A stretch of 64,000 nucleotides of DNA. It comes from Sphingobacteriales bacterium. GTDB lineage: Bacteria > Bacteroidota > Bacteroidia > Chitinophagales > Chitinophagaceae. Where the stretch lies: positions 124,001-188,000 of the forward strand of contig JADJGB010000008.1 of NCBI GenBank assembly GCA_016708305.1, written 5' to 3'. Below are positions 16,982 to 27,328 of the stretch, piece by piece. A program made the translations under genes and the position numbers. The notes under the pieces are model-generated. The model was not told the DNA's origin. It saw only the letters and a list, made by a program, of their open reading frames with translations, and made no database searches. How positions within the stretch are numbered: position 1 is the stretch's first letter; each line of letters opens with the position of its first letter.

Positions 16982-18557
16982 ATGGCTACAATTTTACAAA
17001 ATATTGACTACAAAGAGCGTTACGAACAGGCGCTTGCTATCATCGAAAGCCAACAGAAAACCATCGAGTCCCAGCAGTACACCATCGAGTCTCAGCAATT
17101 AGAAATACTTCAGTTGAAGCGATACATCTTCGGCAGCCGGCACGAAAGATTTACGGCAGCGGGTCTGCCGACAGGTATGCCCACGCTCTTTGATATACCG
17201 GCTATTGCAGAACAAATTATAGAAAGCACTTCTACGGTCAGCTATCAAAAGAAGTCCACTCGGTTGCAGCCCAACCACAAGGGCGCAATGGCTTCCGGAG
17301 TCGCTGCGCAGAGAAGAGCAAATACGCTATCCGGAAGGCGTAGATATGAACAAGGTAAATAAGATAGGGGAAGACATCAGCGAAACGCTGGCTTACAAAC
17401 CTTGTGAAGTGTATGTAAAGAAGATAATACGTCCCCGATTAATAGATAAAGCTACGGGGCGCAATATGCAGAGCGCCGGCGCCGGAACGTAGTTTTGAAA
17501 AGAGTAATGCAGATGCCAGTCTGATTGCCCAGATAATCGTAGAGAAGTATGTAGACCATCTGCCGCTGTACCGGCAAATAAAACGCTATGAAAGATTAGG
17601 TGTAACACTGAGCGACAGCACTATTGACAGTTGGCTTATCACGGCTGCTACCCTGATAATGCCGCTTTATCAGGCTCACAAAGACCTGGTATTGAAAAGC
17701 GGCTATATCCACGCTGATGAGACGACTATCCGGGTACAGGATAGCAGTAAGAAAGCCTATCTGAACGGTTCATCCGGGCGGGGCGCCACTCATCAGGGAT
17801 ATTATTGGGTCTATCAGAGTCATGAAAAAAGTTGGTTCTCTTTGACTACCGGACGGGTCGTTCAAGAGAAGGCCCTCAGAGTATTCTTAAAGACTATCAG
17901 GGATATTTACAGACAGACGCCCGCCTGACTGACGCCAGTCGGGCAGGGTTACCAGGCTTATGATGAATTTAATAATCAACCGGGGATTATCCAGTGAACT
18001 GTATGGCCCATGCGCGAAGGAAATTTAATGAAGCGCTGGCAAATGATAAGGGCAGGGCAACATACGCACTGGGTGAAATCCAAAAACTCTATGCTATTGA
18101 AAGGTATCTGTCAGAGCATGAAGTTACAGGTGAAGCAAAACGGAAGAATCGTCGGGAACATGCTGTACCTATATTAAAAGAAATGGAATCGTGGCTAAAG
18201 CAGGAATATGCAAAAGTGTTACCTGCCAGCGCCATAGGAACAGCTATAGCCTACAGTCTGAAGCGGTGGGATAAACTCAGCCTGTATGCCACCACCGGTA
18301 TATTGCACATAGATAACAATCCGGTGGAGAATAGTATCAGACCCGTTGCTGTGGGCAGAAAGAATTATCTGTTTGCCGGCAGCCATGCCGCGGCTCAGCG
18401 TGCTGCAATGTTTTACAGTTTACTGGCTACCTGTAAATATTATAATGTCAATCCTTACGACTGGTTGCACGACATCCTGAACCGTATTGCCTCCCATCGT
18501 ATTAACCACATAGAGGAGCTGTTGCCGCAAAACTGGAAAGTTGCCGTTTCTTCCTAA
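16982..18557 (+). pseudogene. IS66 TnpC transposase, disrupted by frameshifts and a palindrome
   Basis: Begins at 16982 (MATILQNIDYKERYEQALAI) with a coiled coil of QQ-rich heptads and the ILQLKRYIFGSRHERF segment. The frame changes near 17290–17480, the central part (IAQIIVEKYVDHLPLYRQIK, YIHADETTIRVQD with the first catalytic Asp) runs to 17928, then a 28-bp palindrome at 17920–17947 shifts the frame; removing it restores QTDGYQAYDEFNNQ. An in-frame TGA at about 17995 follows. The last part carries CMAHARRKF and NPVENSIRPVAVGRKNYLF with the catalytic Glu. The gene cannot encode a full transposase as read. Confidence 0.85.
17920..17947. repeat. 28-bp palindromic insertion in tnpC
   Basis: CCCGCCTGACTG, centre ACG, CCAGTCGGGCAGG. 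Precise removal of 28 bases joins GACG to GTTACC and restores the TnpC reading DGYQAYDE. It is the reverse complement of the same family as 6564–6589, with two extra central bases. Confidence 0.85.
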
Positions 18558-18603
18558 CGGAAATTTTTTAAAATCGCAATGAGGGTATTGGTCGGGGGCT
18601 TAC

Positions 18604-19779
18604 GTAGCAATGGAAAGCACAGGAAATTATTGGCAAAACCTGTATGTGGAGCTTATCAAACACGGCATTGAAGTTACCCTTGCCAATGGAAAATTTACTA
18701 AAAACATCAAGGGTAAAAAGACGGATGTGAAAGATGCAAGGTGGATACAAAAACTGCACAGCATCGGACTATTGACAAGTAGTTTTCTGCCCGATGAAAC
18801 TACCGAAAAATTAAGAACCTATTGCCGTCAAAGACAAAATATGCTTACCCTTGCCGCAGAAGCATCGCACAAAATGCAGAAGTACTTGAAAATACTCAAC
18901 TTCCGCTTAGACGTTGTGGTACGGGATATTTGCGGACTTACCGGAATGGCAATTATTTCGGACATCTGCAAAGGCAATCTCGACCCCGAAAAACTCTCCG
19001 AACACCGTCACGGGAATTGCAGAAAATCAAAAGAAGAGAATGCCAAAGCATTGAAAGGAAACAATCGTGAAGATTATCTTTTCGGACTAAAACAAGAACT
19101 TGAATCCTATCAGTTTTATCAAAAGAAAATTGCTGAATGTGATAAGCAAATCGGTATGTTCTTAAAAACACAAATCAACACCGACCCCGATAAGAAAAAA
19201 CTCAAAACATCTGACAAAACACATAAAAGAATCAACAAAAATGCACTCAAAGGAATAGACCTCAATCAAGCATCGTATCAATATTTTGGCGGTGTGGATT
19301 TAATGAGCATCGAAGGAATGAGCCACGCAACCATTCTTAGTATCATCAGCGAAATCGGACCCGAAGGCTTCCATAAGTTTGAAACTGCAAAACACTTTAC
19401 AAGTTGGTTACGCCTTGCTCCAAACAACAAAGTCAGTGGCGGAAAACTACTTAGTTCAAAAACTCCGAAAGGCAGCAACCGGCTCAAAATTGCATTACGA
19501 AATGCGGCCAATGCCATCGGAAATTTAAAAGATACACACCTATCCAACTTCTTCAACAGGGTTTGTTACCGAAAAGGTAGAACAGTAGCCGTGAGTGCAA
19601 CCGCCCGTAAACTTGCCGTAATACTTTGGAATATGGTTGTAAAACAAATCCTTTACAAACCTCCCACCGACTACCTGTTCCTTGACGAAAAAAGAAAACT
19701 CGGTATAGTGAAACGCATTAGAAAACAAATTGATAAATTTGCACTGACTAATGAAGATTTAGGATTGGTAACTGATTGA
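18604..19779 (+). pseudogene. IS110-family transposase, C-terminal part (copy 2, 5' truncated)
   Basis: The readable protein starts at 18610 (MESTGNYWQNLYVELIKHGI) and runs 389 residues, but the N-terminal 50 residues with the first catalytic Asp of the DEDD motif are missing: similarity begins exactly at the right end of the IS66. It retains the central region shared with copy 1 and the C-terminal Transposase_20 domain (LMSIEGMSHATILSIISEIG, then FTSWLRLAPNNKVSGGK and the serine-containing KTPKGSNRLKIALRNAA). IS110 transposases need both halves, so this copy should be inactive. Confidence 0.85.
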
Positions 19780-19850
19780 CTATGAACGATAATGAAAAAC
19801 GTTAGTCAGAAGCTAAACCGAAAACCGCAAAAGACAGAAATTAAGTAAAG

Positions 19851-20402
19851 ATGACGAAAACCGATTTTCCAAACATAAAAACCAACCGACTTTTGCTCAG
19901 ACAAATTGTTGGCAGTGACATTGACAATATTTTCAAAGGACTTTCTCACCCCGACATCATAAAATACTACGGTGTAAATTTTCAAACTTTGGAAGCTACA
20001 AAAGAACAAATGACTTTTTACGCTGACTTAGAAAATAACGGAACAGGAATTTGGTGGGCAATATGTTCATTGGACAGCAAAACTTTTTACGGTGCAGGCG
20101 GACTTAACAGCCTAAGCAAAGAACATAAGAAAGCGGAAATCGGGTTTTGGTTACTGACCGACTTTTGGGGACAAGGAATTATGAAAGAAGCAATGCCTTT
20201 AATTTGCAATTATGGCTTCGACAAACTTGGTCTTCACAGAATAGAAGGTTTTGTAGAAGCGGACAACACAAATTGCAAGAACGCAATGGCAAAACTTGAT
20301 TTTCAACACGAAGGAAATATGAGAGATTGTGAAATAAAAAATGGGAAGTACATTAGTCTGGACATTTATGCAAAATTGAATAAATCACAAATAAATGAAT
20401 AA
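19851..20402 (+). CDS. GNAT acetyltransferase, RimJ/RimL type
   Basis: A 183-residue protein with the GNAT fold: N-terminal NRLLLRQIVGSDIDNIF, beta-strand 4 and acetyl-CoA loop in AEIGFWLLTDFWGQGIMKEA (WGQGI as the Q/RxxGxG/A motif), and GLHRIEGFVEADNTNCKNAM near the end, as in RimJ/RimL enzymes that acetylate N-terminal amines of proteins or small amines. The substrate cannot be told. First of a row of GNAT genes, 72 bases after the IS110 remnant. AT-rich relative to the chromosomal genes to the right, consistent with cargo. Confidence 0.85.
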   Translation: MTKTDFPNIKTNRLLLRQIVGSDIDNIFKGLSHPDIIKYYGVNFQTLEATKEQMTFYADLENNGTGIWWAICSLDSKTFYGAGGLNSLSKEHKKAEIGFWLLTDFWGQGIMKEAMPLICNYGFDKLGLHRIEGFVEADNTNCKNAMAKLDFQHEGNMRDCEIKNGKYISLDIYAKLNKSQINE

Positions 20403-20404
20403 AT

Positions 20405-20497
20405 ATGGCAATCAGAGAAGCTATCATTGACGATATTAAACAGATACAAGTAGTGCGAAATGTTGTAAAAGAGAATACATTATCTAATCCTGACTAA
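20405..20497 (+). pseudogene. Fragment of a second GNAT gene (N-terminus only)
   Basis: A 30-codon stretch, MAIREAIIDDIKQIQVVRNV and so on to NTLSNPD, 73% identical by eye to the start of the intact GNAT gene at 21419 (MIREAKIDDIKQIQIVRNSV), then a stop. It shows that a duplicated GNAT gene was lost from this place and that the row was formed by duplication and deletion. Confidence 0.7.
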
Positions 20498-20508
20498 AGA
20501 AAAATAAA

Positions 20509-20867
20509 ATGTTTGATACAAATACACTTTGGTTTGAGATTTCGATTGTAAGTATCATTTATGCCTTGGGAAATATCCTAATGGGGCATTTTGAAGAGAG
20601 AACTCCTAAAATTCGTAGAGTTGGGAAATACCTATTGATACTTATTTTGGTTTGTTGCATCTCTGCCTACTTCGGCAGAACAACTTCAATGATATTTTTA
20701 TCTCTTTTCATTATACCTCTTTTTATATTCACGGTTATTATTTACCAAAGAAAAAGGGCATTAATGGTTGGACAGGAGAACCTAAAAGTAAGTATTACGA
20801 ATTTCGAAAGTGGGATAGGGACATATTTTCAACCGAACAAGATGATAAAAAAAGCCCGAACCTCTAA
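20509..20867 (+). CDS. Small membrane protein, one frameshift
   Basis: Residues 1–75 hold three hydrophobic segments (WFEISIVSIIYALGNILM; LLILILVCCISAYF; MIFLSLFIIPLFIFTVII). Near 20722 a one-base change of frame gives HGYYLPKKKGINGWTGEPKS and KYYEFRKWDRDIFSTEQ to a stop at 20867, which looks like the natural end; in the first frame the tail is low-complexity and basic. Total about 119 residues. No known function; similar three-helix proteins occur as cargo in Bacteroidota accessory regions. Confidence 0.55.
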
Positions 20868-20940
20868 CACGATATTGCTAATACGACCGTGCAAAAAACG
20901 AACGAACAGATAAAAACATACATTAAAATAAACAGAAAAA

Positions 20941-21378
20941 ATGAATTTAAGACCAATCAAATTAAACGAAGACAAAACAAATGAAGCCTATGCTTCGGCT
21001 GATTGCCAACAACTATTACAAATGTATGACGACTTTTATCCTCAAATCGGTTTCAACAGCCCTTGGATTGGATACTTTGTGGTTAGACAAAATCAAATTG
21101 TTGGCTCTTGCAGTTTCGTAGGACAACCACAAGACGGAAAAGTTGAGATTTCTTATTGGACATTTAAAGAGTTTGAAGGACAGGGTATTGCTTCGTTTGC
21201 TTGTCAAGAACTTGTAACTATTGCAACTCAAACAGACCCAAGTGTGATAATTACAGCAAAGACAGCACCCGAGAAAAACGCCTCAACAAAAATTTTAGAA
21301 AACAATAATTTTGTGTTTAGCGAAATTGTTCAAGACGAAGAAATAGGGGACGCTTGGCTTTGGACACATAAAATCTGA
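20941..21378 (+). CDS. GNAT acetyltransferase
   Basis: A 145-residue protein. The GNAT core is visible: GYFVVRQNQIVGSCSFVGQP, then VEISYWTFKEFEGQGIASFA with acetyl-CoA-binding EGQGIAS, and TAPEKNASTKILENNNFVFS, the helix typical of RimJ/RimL-like and AAC-like enzymes. Frame intact. It belongs to the same row of acetyltransferase genes; each has its own short upstream spacer and no common operon structure is obvious. Substrate unknown; the set could modify antibiotics, toxins or proteins. Confidence 0.8.
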   Translation: MNLRPIKLNEDKTNEAYASADCQQLLQMYDDFYPQIGFNSPWIGYFVVRQNQIVGSCSFVGQPQDGKVEISYWTFKEFEGQGIASFACQELVTIATQTDPSVIITAKTAPEKNASTKILENNNFVFSEIVQDEEIGDAWLWTHKI

Positions 21379-21418
21379 CAACAAAACATGACAGAAGATT
21401 GTATGAATAAATTAAATT

Positions 21419-21871
21419 ATGATGATAAGAGAAGCCAAAATTGACGACATAAAACAAATTCAAATTGTTAGAAATTCTGTAACAGAAAACACCTTATCAA
21501 ACCCTAACCTCGTGACAGACCAAGATTGCGAAGAATTTATCACAGTCAGAGGAAAAGGTTGGGTTTGTGAAATAGATAAACAAATTGTAGGATTTGCAAT
21601 TGCAGACTTGAAAGAAAATAATATTTGGGCTTTGTTTTTAGACCCCAAATTTGAAAAAAAAGGTATCGGACAACTACTACACAAAACTATGCTGGACTGG
21701 TATTTTACACAAACAAAAGAAAAAGTTTGGTTAGGAACTGCTTTTAATACAAGAGCAGAACAGTTTTACAGAAAAGCAGGTTGGACGGAAGTTGGAACAC
21801 ACGGAACAAAAGAAATCAAATTTGAAATGACATTTAATGACTGGACAACAAGCACTACCGCCCAACATTAA
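21419..21871 (+). CDS. GNAT acetyltransferase, 3' end set by IS91-like insertion
   Basis: A 150-residue GNAT protein (MMIREAKIDDIKQIQIVRNS; acetyl-CoA loop PKFEKKGIGQLLHKTMLDWY; FNTRAEQFYRKAGWTEVG). The last codons and the stop, CAACATTAA, come from the end of the inserted deletion derivative that begins at 21867, so the natural C-terminus ended at or near this place. The conserved fold is complete, and the protein may still be functional. An N-terminal fragment of a sister gene is at 20405–20497. Confidence 0.8.
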   Translation: MMIREAKIDDIKQIQIVRNSVTENTLSNPNLVTDQDCEEFITVRGKGWVCEIDKQIVGFAIADLKENNIWALFLDPKFEKKGIGQLLHKTMLDWYFTQTKEKVWLGTAFNTRAEQFYRKAGWTEVGTHGTKEIKFEMTFNDWTTSTTAQH

Positions 21872-22455
21872 GCGGATTGAATAAAGCCCCAAAATTTCAA
21901 ACTGATTGGAAAAAATTATAAAGACCCGGACTTCTTTAGGCCGGGGCTTTTTGCAATCCGGTTCCTTCAGCAGGCTCAGGAACCTTTCAGCGACACCGAT
22001 TATTGTTTTGATCTTCGTGTTGCTCTTAGGTGGTTTTCTGAGCGTTTTGATGACTGGATTGTAGATTCTTTGAAAGTGTTTCATCCGGAGTTTTAATACC
22101 ATTACCCGCAATGGCATAAAATCCCCTACCCTAAAACTCCTCTTGTTTTCAGGCACTTTGTTCATTTTTGTATTTGTATTTTCGTTACTCTTCAACCCTC
22201 ATTTTTTTGATCCTTGGCGAGCCTCGGTTGCGCAGTTCGTTAATATCTACCAAACTACCATTATGATAAATCATGGTAGATGTTACATGAAGTTTACTTT
22301 ATAAGTTCTACTGCATCTGTCCTAAGTTCTTTTCCCGAAATTTAATTACCTTTCATTTTTATTATATATTTGATGAAAAGTAAAGATGATAAACTCTGAC
22401 GGAGAAAAGAATCACCGAAGGTGTTGCTTGAACAAGCAGTTTGGCAATATCGGGG
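21867..22455 (-). mobile_element. Internally deleted derivative of IS91-like element A
   Basis: On the minus strand the sequence runs from the 5' leader of element A (GTTCAAGCAACACC, TCATCTTTACTTTTCATC, the recombinase ATG and about 10 codons) directly into its 3' region from about 7500 (TATCATAATGGTAGTTTGG) to the 3' end CGCTTAAT, next to GTTG. About 2 kb including both genes is missing. Both presumed transposition ends are kept, so it could be mobilised in trans. Confidence 0.75.
21960..21984. repeat. 25-bp palindrome, second copy
   Basis: GGTTCCTTCAGCAGGCTCAG then GAACC; counterpart of 7790–7814 inside the deletion derivative, inverted with its host element. Confidence 0.65.
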
Positions 22456-22506
22456 CTGAACGGCTTCGATTGAGCATTTGTGCAAGGTTCAACATTCGTT
22501 CTTCGA

Positions 22507-23512
22507 TTAACCCACATTGCAGCAAAAGCGGCGATTTTAATTGATTTTTAGTTGATTTTTTAATGTTCAAATCCTACAACCCTTACAGGTAACGGGTTCT
22601 ATTTTTCAAGTAGGGTTGTAGTACACAGTGGGGTGTTCGTAAATCGGCATCAATTTTTAGCTTTGCCTCCAATGTATTTAAAGGTATCATTTAGGCACAA
22701 CCCCTCAATGAAGGATATAGCTCCTTACTACCGGTTGGTAGAAAGTCCTGCCAAAAGTATCAAAGAGCAGGGCATAAGAAACAGATTGGAGCAAGGTTAT
22801 GAAAAGATGCTTCACCTGATAAAACAAACCTGGCTAAACCCAGAGGGGTGAAAAAGTAGCCAAAGTACAACAAAGAATAGGCAGGGCAAAGCAAACATAC
22901 CCGTCTGTTCATCATCTCTATATTATCCATCTTGATGTTGACACGACCACCCAGACAGTAAAAAATTTACACTGGCAAAAGGATATGGCAAAAGCAGAAC
23001 AAGCCAATAGCAAGCTGGGAGTTTATTTTTTAAGAACAAATATAAAAGACACGGATGAAGCCTAGTAATGGATGATATACAACACGATCAGGGAGATTGA
23101 GTCCACCTTTAGAGTGCTGAAAACAGATTTAGACCTGCGACCCATCTACCATAAAAGAGATGAATCGTCCATGGCACATTTACATTTGGGTTTACTGGTT
23201 TATTGGATAGCCAACACCATCAGGCACCAGCTAAAACAATCCGGAATACATGATGACTGAAAAGAAATAAAGAGAAAAGCCTCTACACAAAAATTGGTAT
23301 TAACAACAGCCCAAAACAGTTATGATAAAATTATACAAATAAAAGGTGTACTGAACCAACCGCCGACCTCAAAAAAATCCATGAAGTCTTAAAAAATCGA
23401 AAACTCAAACCCTTTAAGCAGATCAAATTTGTAGTACACAAACCGCCACTCAAAAATAACGATAGCCCCTCTAATACTCAATTAGAGCCAAATTAACTGC
23501 AATGTGGGTTAA
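22507..23512 (+). mobile_element. Degenerate DDE insertion sequence with 16-bp inverted ends
   Basis: TTAACCCACATTGCAG at 22507–22522 is repeated as its exact complement at 23497–23512. TTAA at both edges may be a 4-bp target duplication. Inside, plus-strand fragments resemble an IS1634/IS4-type transposase: MFVNRHQFLALPPMYLKVS at the start and IREIESTFRVLKTDLDLRPI, the Y/E signature region, at 23080–23150, interrupted by several stops. The right end lies inside the 3' end of the GH31 gene. Confidence 0.7.
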
Positions 23513-26500
23513 CATCTTCCAACCTTTTATCTACCAGCATACCCTCTATGGCTTTCAGGTTGAAAGTCAGGTTGTGTCTGGCTTTGAATTTAATAATAAA
23601 CAGATCACTACTACCGTTAAGCGTTTCTTTATCGCCAACATTTACAAAGGTCGGATACAATGCTTTTTCTCCGTTGGTATGCAGGCGGTCGCGAGTGAAA
23701 TTGTCCAACTCCTTCATATTCAATGGCTCAATTCCCACATAATCATAATCAGCCGGATTGTAAGGCAGCGCAAAACTGAGCGCATTCACAACCCTCAGCC
23801 CTACGCCCTTGACCAGAATTTTGATAGTTTCGCCTTCTTTGTAATTCTGTTTATCAGAAACCAGTTCAATCCTTCCTGACAGCGTATCTCTGCTTTGTTC
23901 CCAGGCGCCCCCTTCGAGTTGGGTGGCTACTGTAGAAATGTCGTAGGCATCAATCAGCCCGTTTTGATTCAGGTCGCCCTTGCTGATATATCCTTCAAAA
24001 TCGCTATCGCCGGAACGCAGTCCTACATAGTTCATATAGGAAGTAAGGTCATTGGCATCAATCAGCTTGTCATTATTAATGTCGCCGGGTAAATAGCTTT
24101 CTGTACCCGGAACCTTAAACACATACAATTCTTTACCCGAACCGAAGTTGCCGACTGCCTCTGTAACATCGAGTTTGATGTAGCGGACAGTCGGTTTGGT
24201 TGTAAATATAAATTCCTTTGTATCGGCGTTTCGTTTCCAGTCGAATGAACCTGCTTCTGTCCAGTCGGTTTTGTTATTGCTGTAGTAAACCTTTCCTTTC
24301 AGCAGGGTTCCATTTCCGGCTCCTTCTCTGGGCAGGTATTGAAATTTGTCAATCTGGTTGACGCTGTTCAGGTCAATAACCATATCAAAAGGAACCGCAG
24401 CAGAACCCCACTGGGTATGCCACAGGTTCGACTCGTCAAAGTCAAACAGATTGTTGATGCCTGAACCCGATTGATTTCTGACGCTGGTACGCGCCTTAAT
24501 GCCCTTGATGGCAAACTGAAGCGGATTGGATTTGGTGGTTGCCGCAAAAGAAGCCCAGGGTGAAACACCTGTTTTGTTCACAGCCCTGATTTTGAATTGA
24601 TATTCGGTTTCGGGCTGTAGGTCATCCAAAAGAAAAGTAGTATCACGGATCGTACTGTAAAGCATTTTGTTGAAATCTATTTCATAATAATCAGCCAGGG
24701 CCTCCTGCTGCCAGCCGGGTTTCAGTGTAAAGGCTTCTCTGTTTTTTTCTGAAACGGCTGCTTTTACTGATGATAATTTTCCTCTTAGTTTTTTAGATTC
24801 GTCTTTTGGTGCAAAAACATAACCTTCCACAACTAATTTCACAGCATTTTTTGTAATATCTGAAGCCGTGGTTTTTACCCAAATCTGAGGATTCTTTTTG
24901 ATGGATATTTTTTCAAAATCGCTTCCCGGAGTAGCAAACCTGTTTAGCTCCGGTATGGTATAAAAATATACGTTTGATTTTGAATTGTATTCGCTTTCGG
25001 AACCGGCCGGTTGCAGTGCTATTTTTTTTGTGCCGATATAGACAGTAACCCTTTTGGGCTTCGCCGTAGCATTGATTTTAAATTCAGTTGCTTTTGCTTT
25101 TTCAAAACCCGAATAATTTCCTTTTGCAGGAAATACAGTGATGGTGACGATTCCATTCGCTTTTAAGTCAGATTCGATCAAGGTGGTTACGCTCTTGCCC
25201 TGCAAATATTCTTCGGTTACGCCATCATCGTCATATTCGGTGAAATTAGTTTTCCCATTTGGATAAATTTCATAACTGCGTAACTTGTTATTGATTTCAG
25301 AAACATTATTATTAGGACGTGTAACCGGAAGGATGGCTCCCGCTTTTACAAAAACAGGTAATTTCCAGATGGGTGCAGCTACCGAGTTGATAACCCTTCC
25401 CCCTTCATGTATTTCGCCGGTGAAGTAGTCAATCCATGTTCCTTTTGGCAAATAGATATTGTTGCGAATGTCGTTGCCTGAGTTATCTCCTTTTGTATTC
25501 TGATAAATGGGCGCCACCAAAAAAGATGGTCCGTACAAAAACTGATACTGGGTGGCTTTACTCAATGTAAAATCATTTTTATCATTTAGAAACATCGCCC
25601 TTATTTGCGGCATTCCGGTAACAGATTCTTGTGCAATACTGTAAGCATAAGGTAATAGTTCACTTTTCATTTTCAGATACATCCTGTTGATGGAAGCGGC
25701 CGGCTCGCCGAGAGCATGAGGATATTTTTCGTTGGAACCCCATCCGTCCATATTCAGTTGCATGGGTGTAAAGGTTTTCCACTGGAAGTCGCGGATATTA
25801 ACCGGCTCATTTTTGCCGCCAAAAATACCATCCATGTCGGAGGTGATATTGGGTTGACCGAAAGCCCCGAACCTAAATAAGTAGGAATGTGAAAACGGAT
25901 ATACTCCCAGTTGCCTCCGGTTTGGTCGCCTGTCCAGATGGTAGCATAGCGTTGAGTGCCTGCCCATCCGTCAAGTGAAATGATAAATGGCCGGGCATTA
26001 TTTCCATATTTGGGCATGATGGCAGCCACATCAGCCACGCCATTAAGCCCGAAAGAATAGCCTGCGCCTACCCATGCTACGTCTGTTTTTAAAACACGTA
26101 CTCCTGCATCACGCACTTCCTTCACAATATCTCTTTGCAGGAGAGCGCTGATGCCTTCTTTTGGATGCAAGTCGCTTTGTGTCCACAACCCAATCTCAAC
26201 ACCATTTGCACGGGCATAATCACCTAAGCTTTTCAGGTTGAGGATATTGCTGTCAAGGGTACCCGTCTGGCCATAACCTGCGCCATACCCGTCGTTGGGC
26301 AAAATCCATCCAAACGGCATATCATGTTTCGTATAGCGGTCAATTACGCCGCGTGCCGAAAACTGGTAATTGTTTTTTTCGCCGTTTAGCGATTCTTTGA
26401 CGCCTCCGTTATTGGTCTGACTTTCGGCATAACGCTTACCGTCTTCAAACAGGATCCCTCTGGTACCGGTAGAATCTTCTTTCCAGTAATCGCGATTATA

Positions 26501-27328
26501 AGCGTTCAGGTGGCCTTCGTAAAATCCGAATTTAGGTAACAATACCGGATGTCCTGTCAATTGATAAAAATCATTTAACAGCGCTACAGGTGTATCATTC
26601 ACCATGAAGAAAACGTCAAAATAACTGTCATTATGAAATAGTTTTACCTTGCCCTTTTCTGTAGCGCCAAAATCATAGCGTCCGGGTTTGAAGCTGTGCC
26701 ACATCACGCCATATCCGCCATTGCTCCAGTAGAAGGGATTGGGCGAAGCCACACCTCCGTCTGTCCAACTGTTTTGATTTTCGATGGTAATAATTTTTCC
26801 CTTATGGGTAAATCTGCCATTTTGAACACCACCGCCAAAAAAATATTCATCTGGCAACTCAGCCAAACTTACAGAAACTTTATTCTTTTCAATACTGATA
26901 GGTGTCAGAAACTGAAAGGCCGGTTTTTGGGTAAGTAAATTGGAAGCCTTAAAAATGCCGGATTGCTTGTCAATGGCCAGTTTCATGGCCTTTGTAGTGA
27001 TGCTGATCTCTTTGCCATTATCCGCAATTATAAATTTGGAAACAGTTTTACGGGGTTGATCAACTAAAATTTTAGCCGGTGGTTTCGCCATAGGATCGTG
27101 AGGTTTGTCTCCGTTTAGACTGCAAAAAATTCTGAAGATATTTTCTCCATAAAAATCAATATAAAAATGCCTGTTATCATTAAAAGTTACTTCAGCAGTA
27201 TGTCCATCTGTTTTTTTTCCGGATTGAATGTCCGATATGGTTTGCTGTGCATTTGAAACGGAGTAAATAACTAAAGTAAAAACAATGATGTAAAGGAGCC
27301 GGATGTGTTTTATAATTTGCATTTTCAT
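23493..27328 (-). CDS. GH31 glycosidase with F5/8C, dockerin and cohesin-like domains; 3' end cut by IS
   Basis: Signal peptide MKMQIIKHIRLLYIIVFTLV, then the GH31 beta-sandwich and catalytic barrel: nucleophile Asp in RVLKTDVAWVGAGYSFGLNG (about residue 415) and acid/base Asp in IWTGDQTGGNWEYIR (about 465). One base is missing near 25859, separating YLGSGLS from GQPNITSDMDGIFGG. After the barrel come a fibronectin-like segment, a discoidin-type domain, a dockerin-like calcium repeat (GDINNDKLIDANDL, GDLNQNGLIDAYDI) and a cohesin-like domain. The last residues (NPHCS) are encoded by the IS end. The KTDVAWVGAGYSFG context recalls GH31 alpha-N-acetylgalactosaminidases rather than ordinary alpha-glucosidases. 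Probably exported; about 1,280 residues. Confidence 0.85.

Larger units (their letters stand above)
16116..18603 (+). mobile_element. IS66-family element
   Basis: Left end GTAACCGCCCGACCAATACC at 16116 and right end, read inward, GTAAGCCCCCGACCAATACC to 18603 form inverted repeats starting GTAA, characteristic of IS66. The three-gene set tnpA, tnpB, tnpC is present. Flanking octamers (TTTGCAAC left, GTAGCAAT right) do not match, so the 8-bp target duplication is missing: the right flank (an IS110 fragment) was probably brought in by deletion or recombination. The first 33 bases also occur at 12968–13000. Confidence 0.85.
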
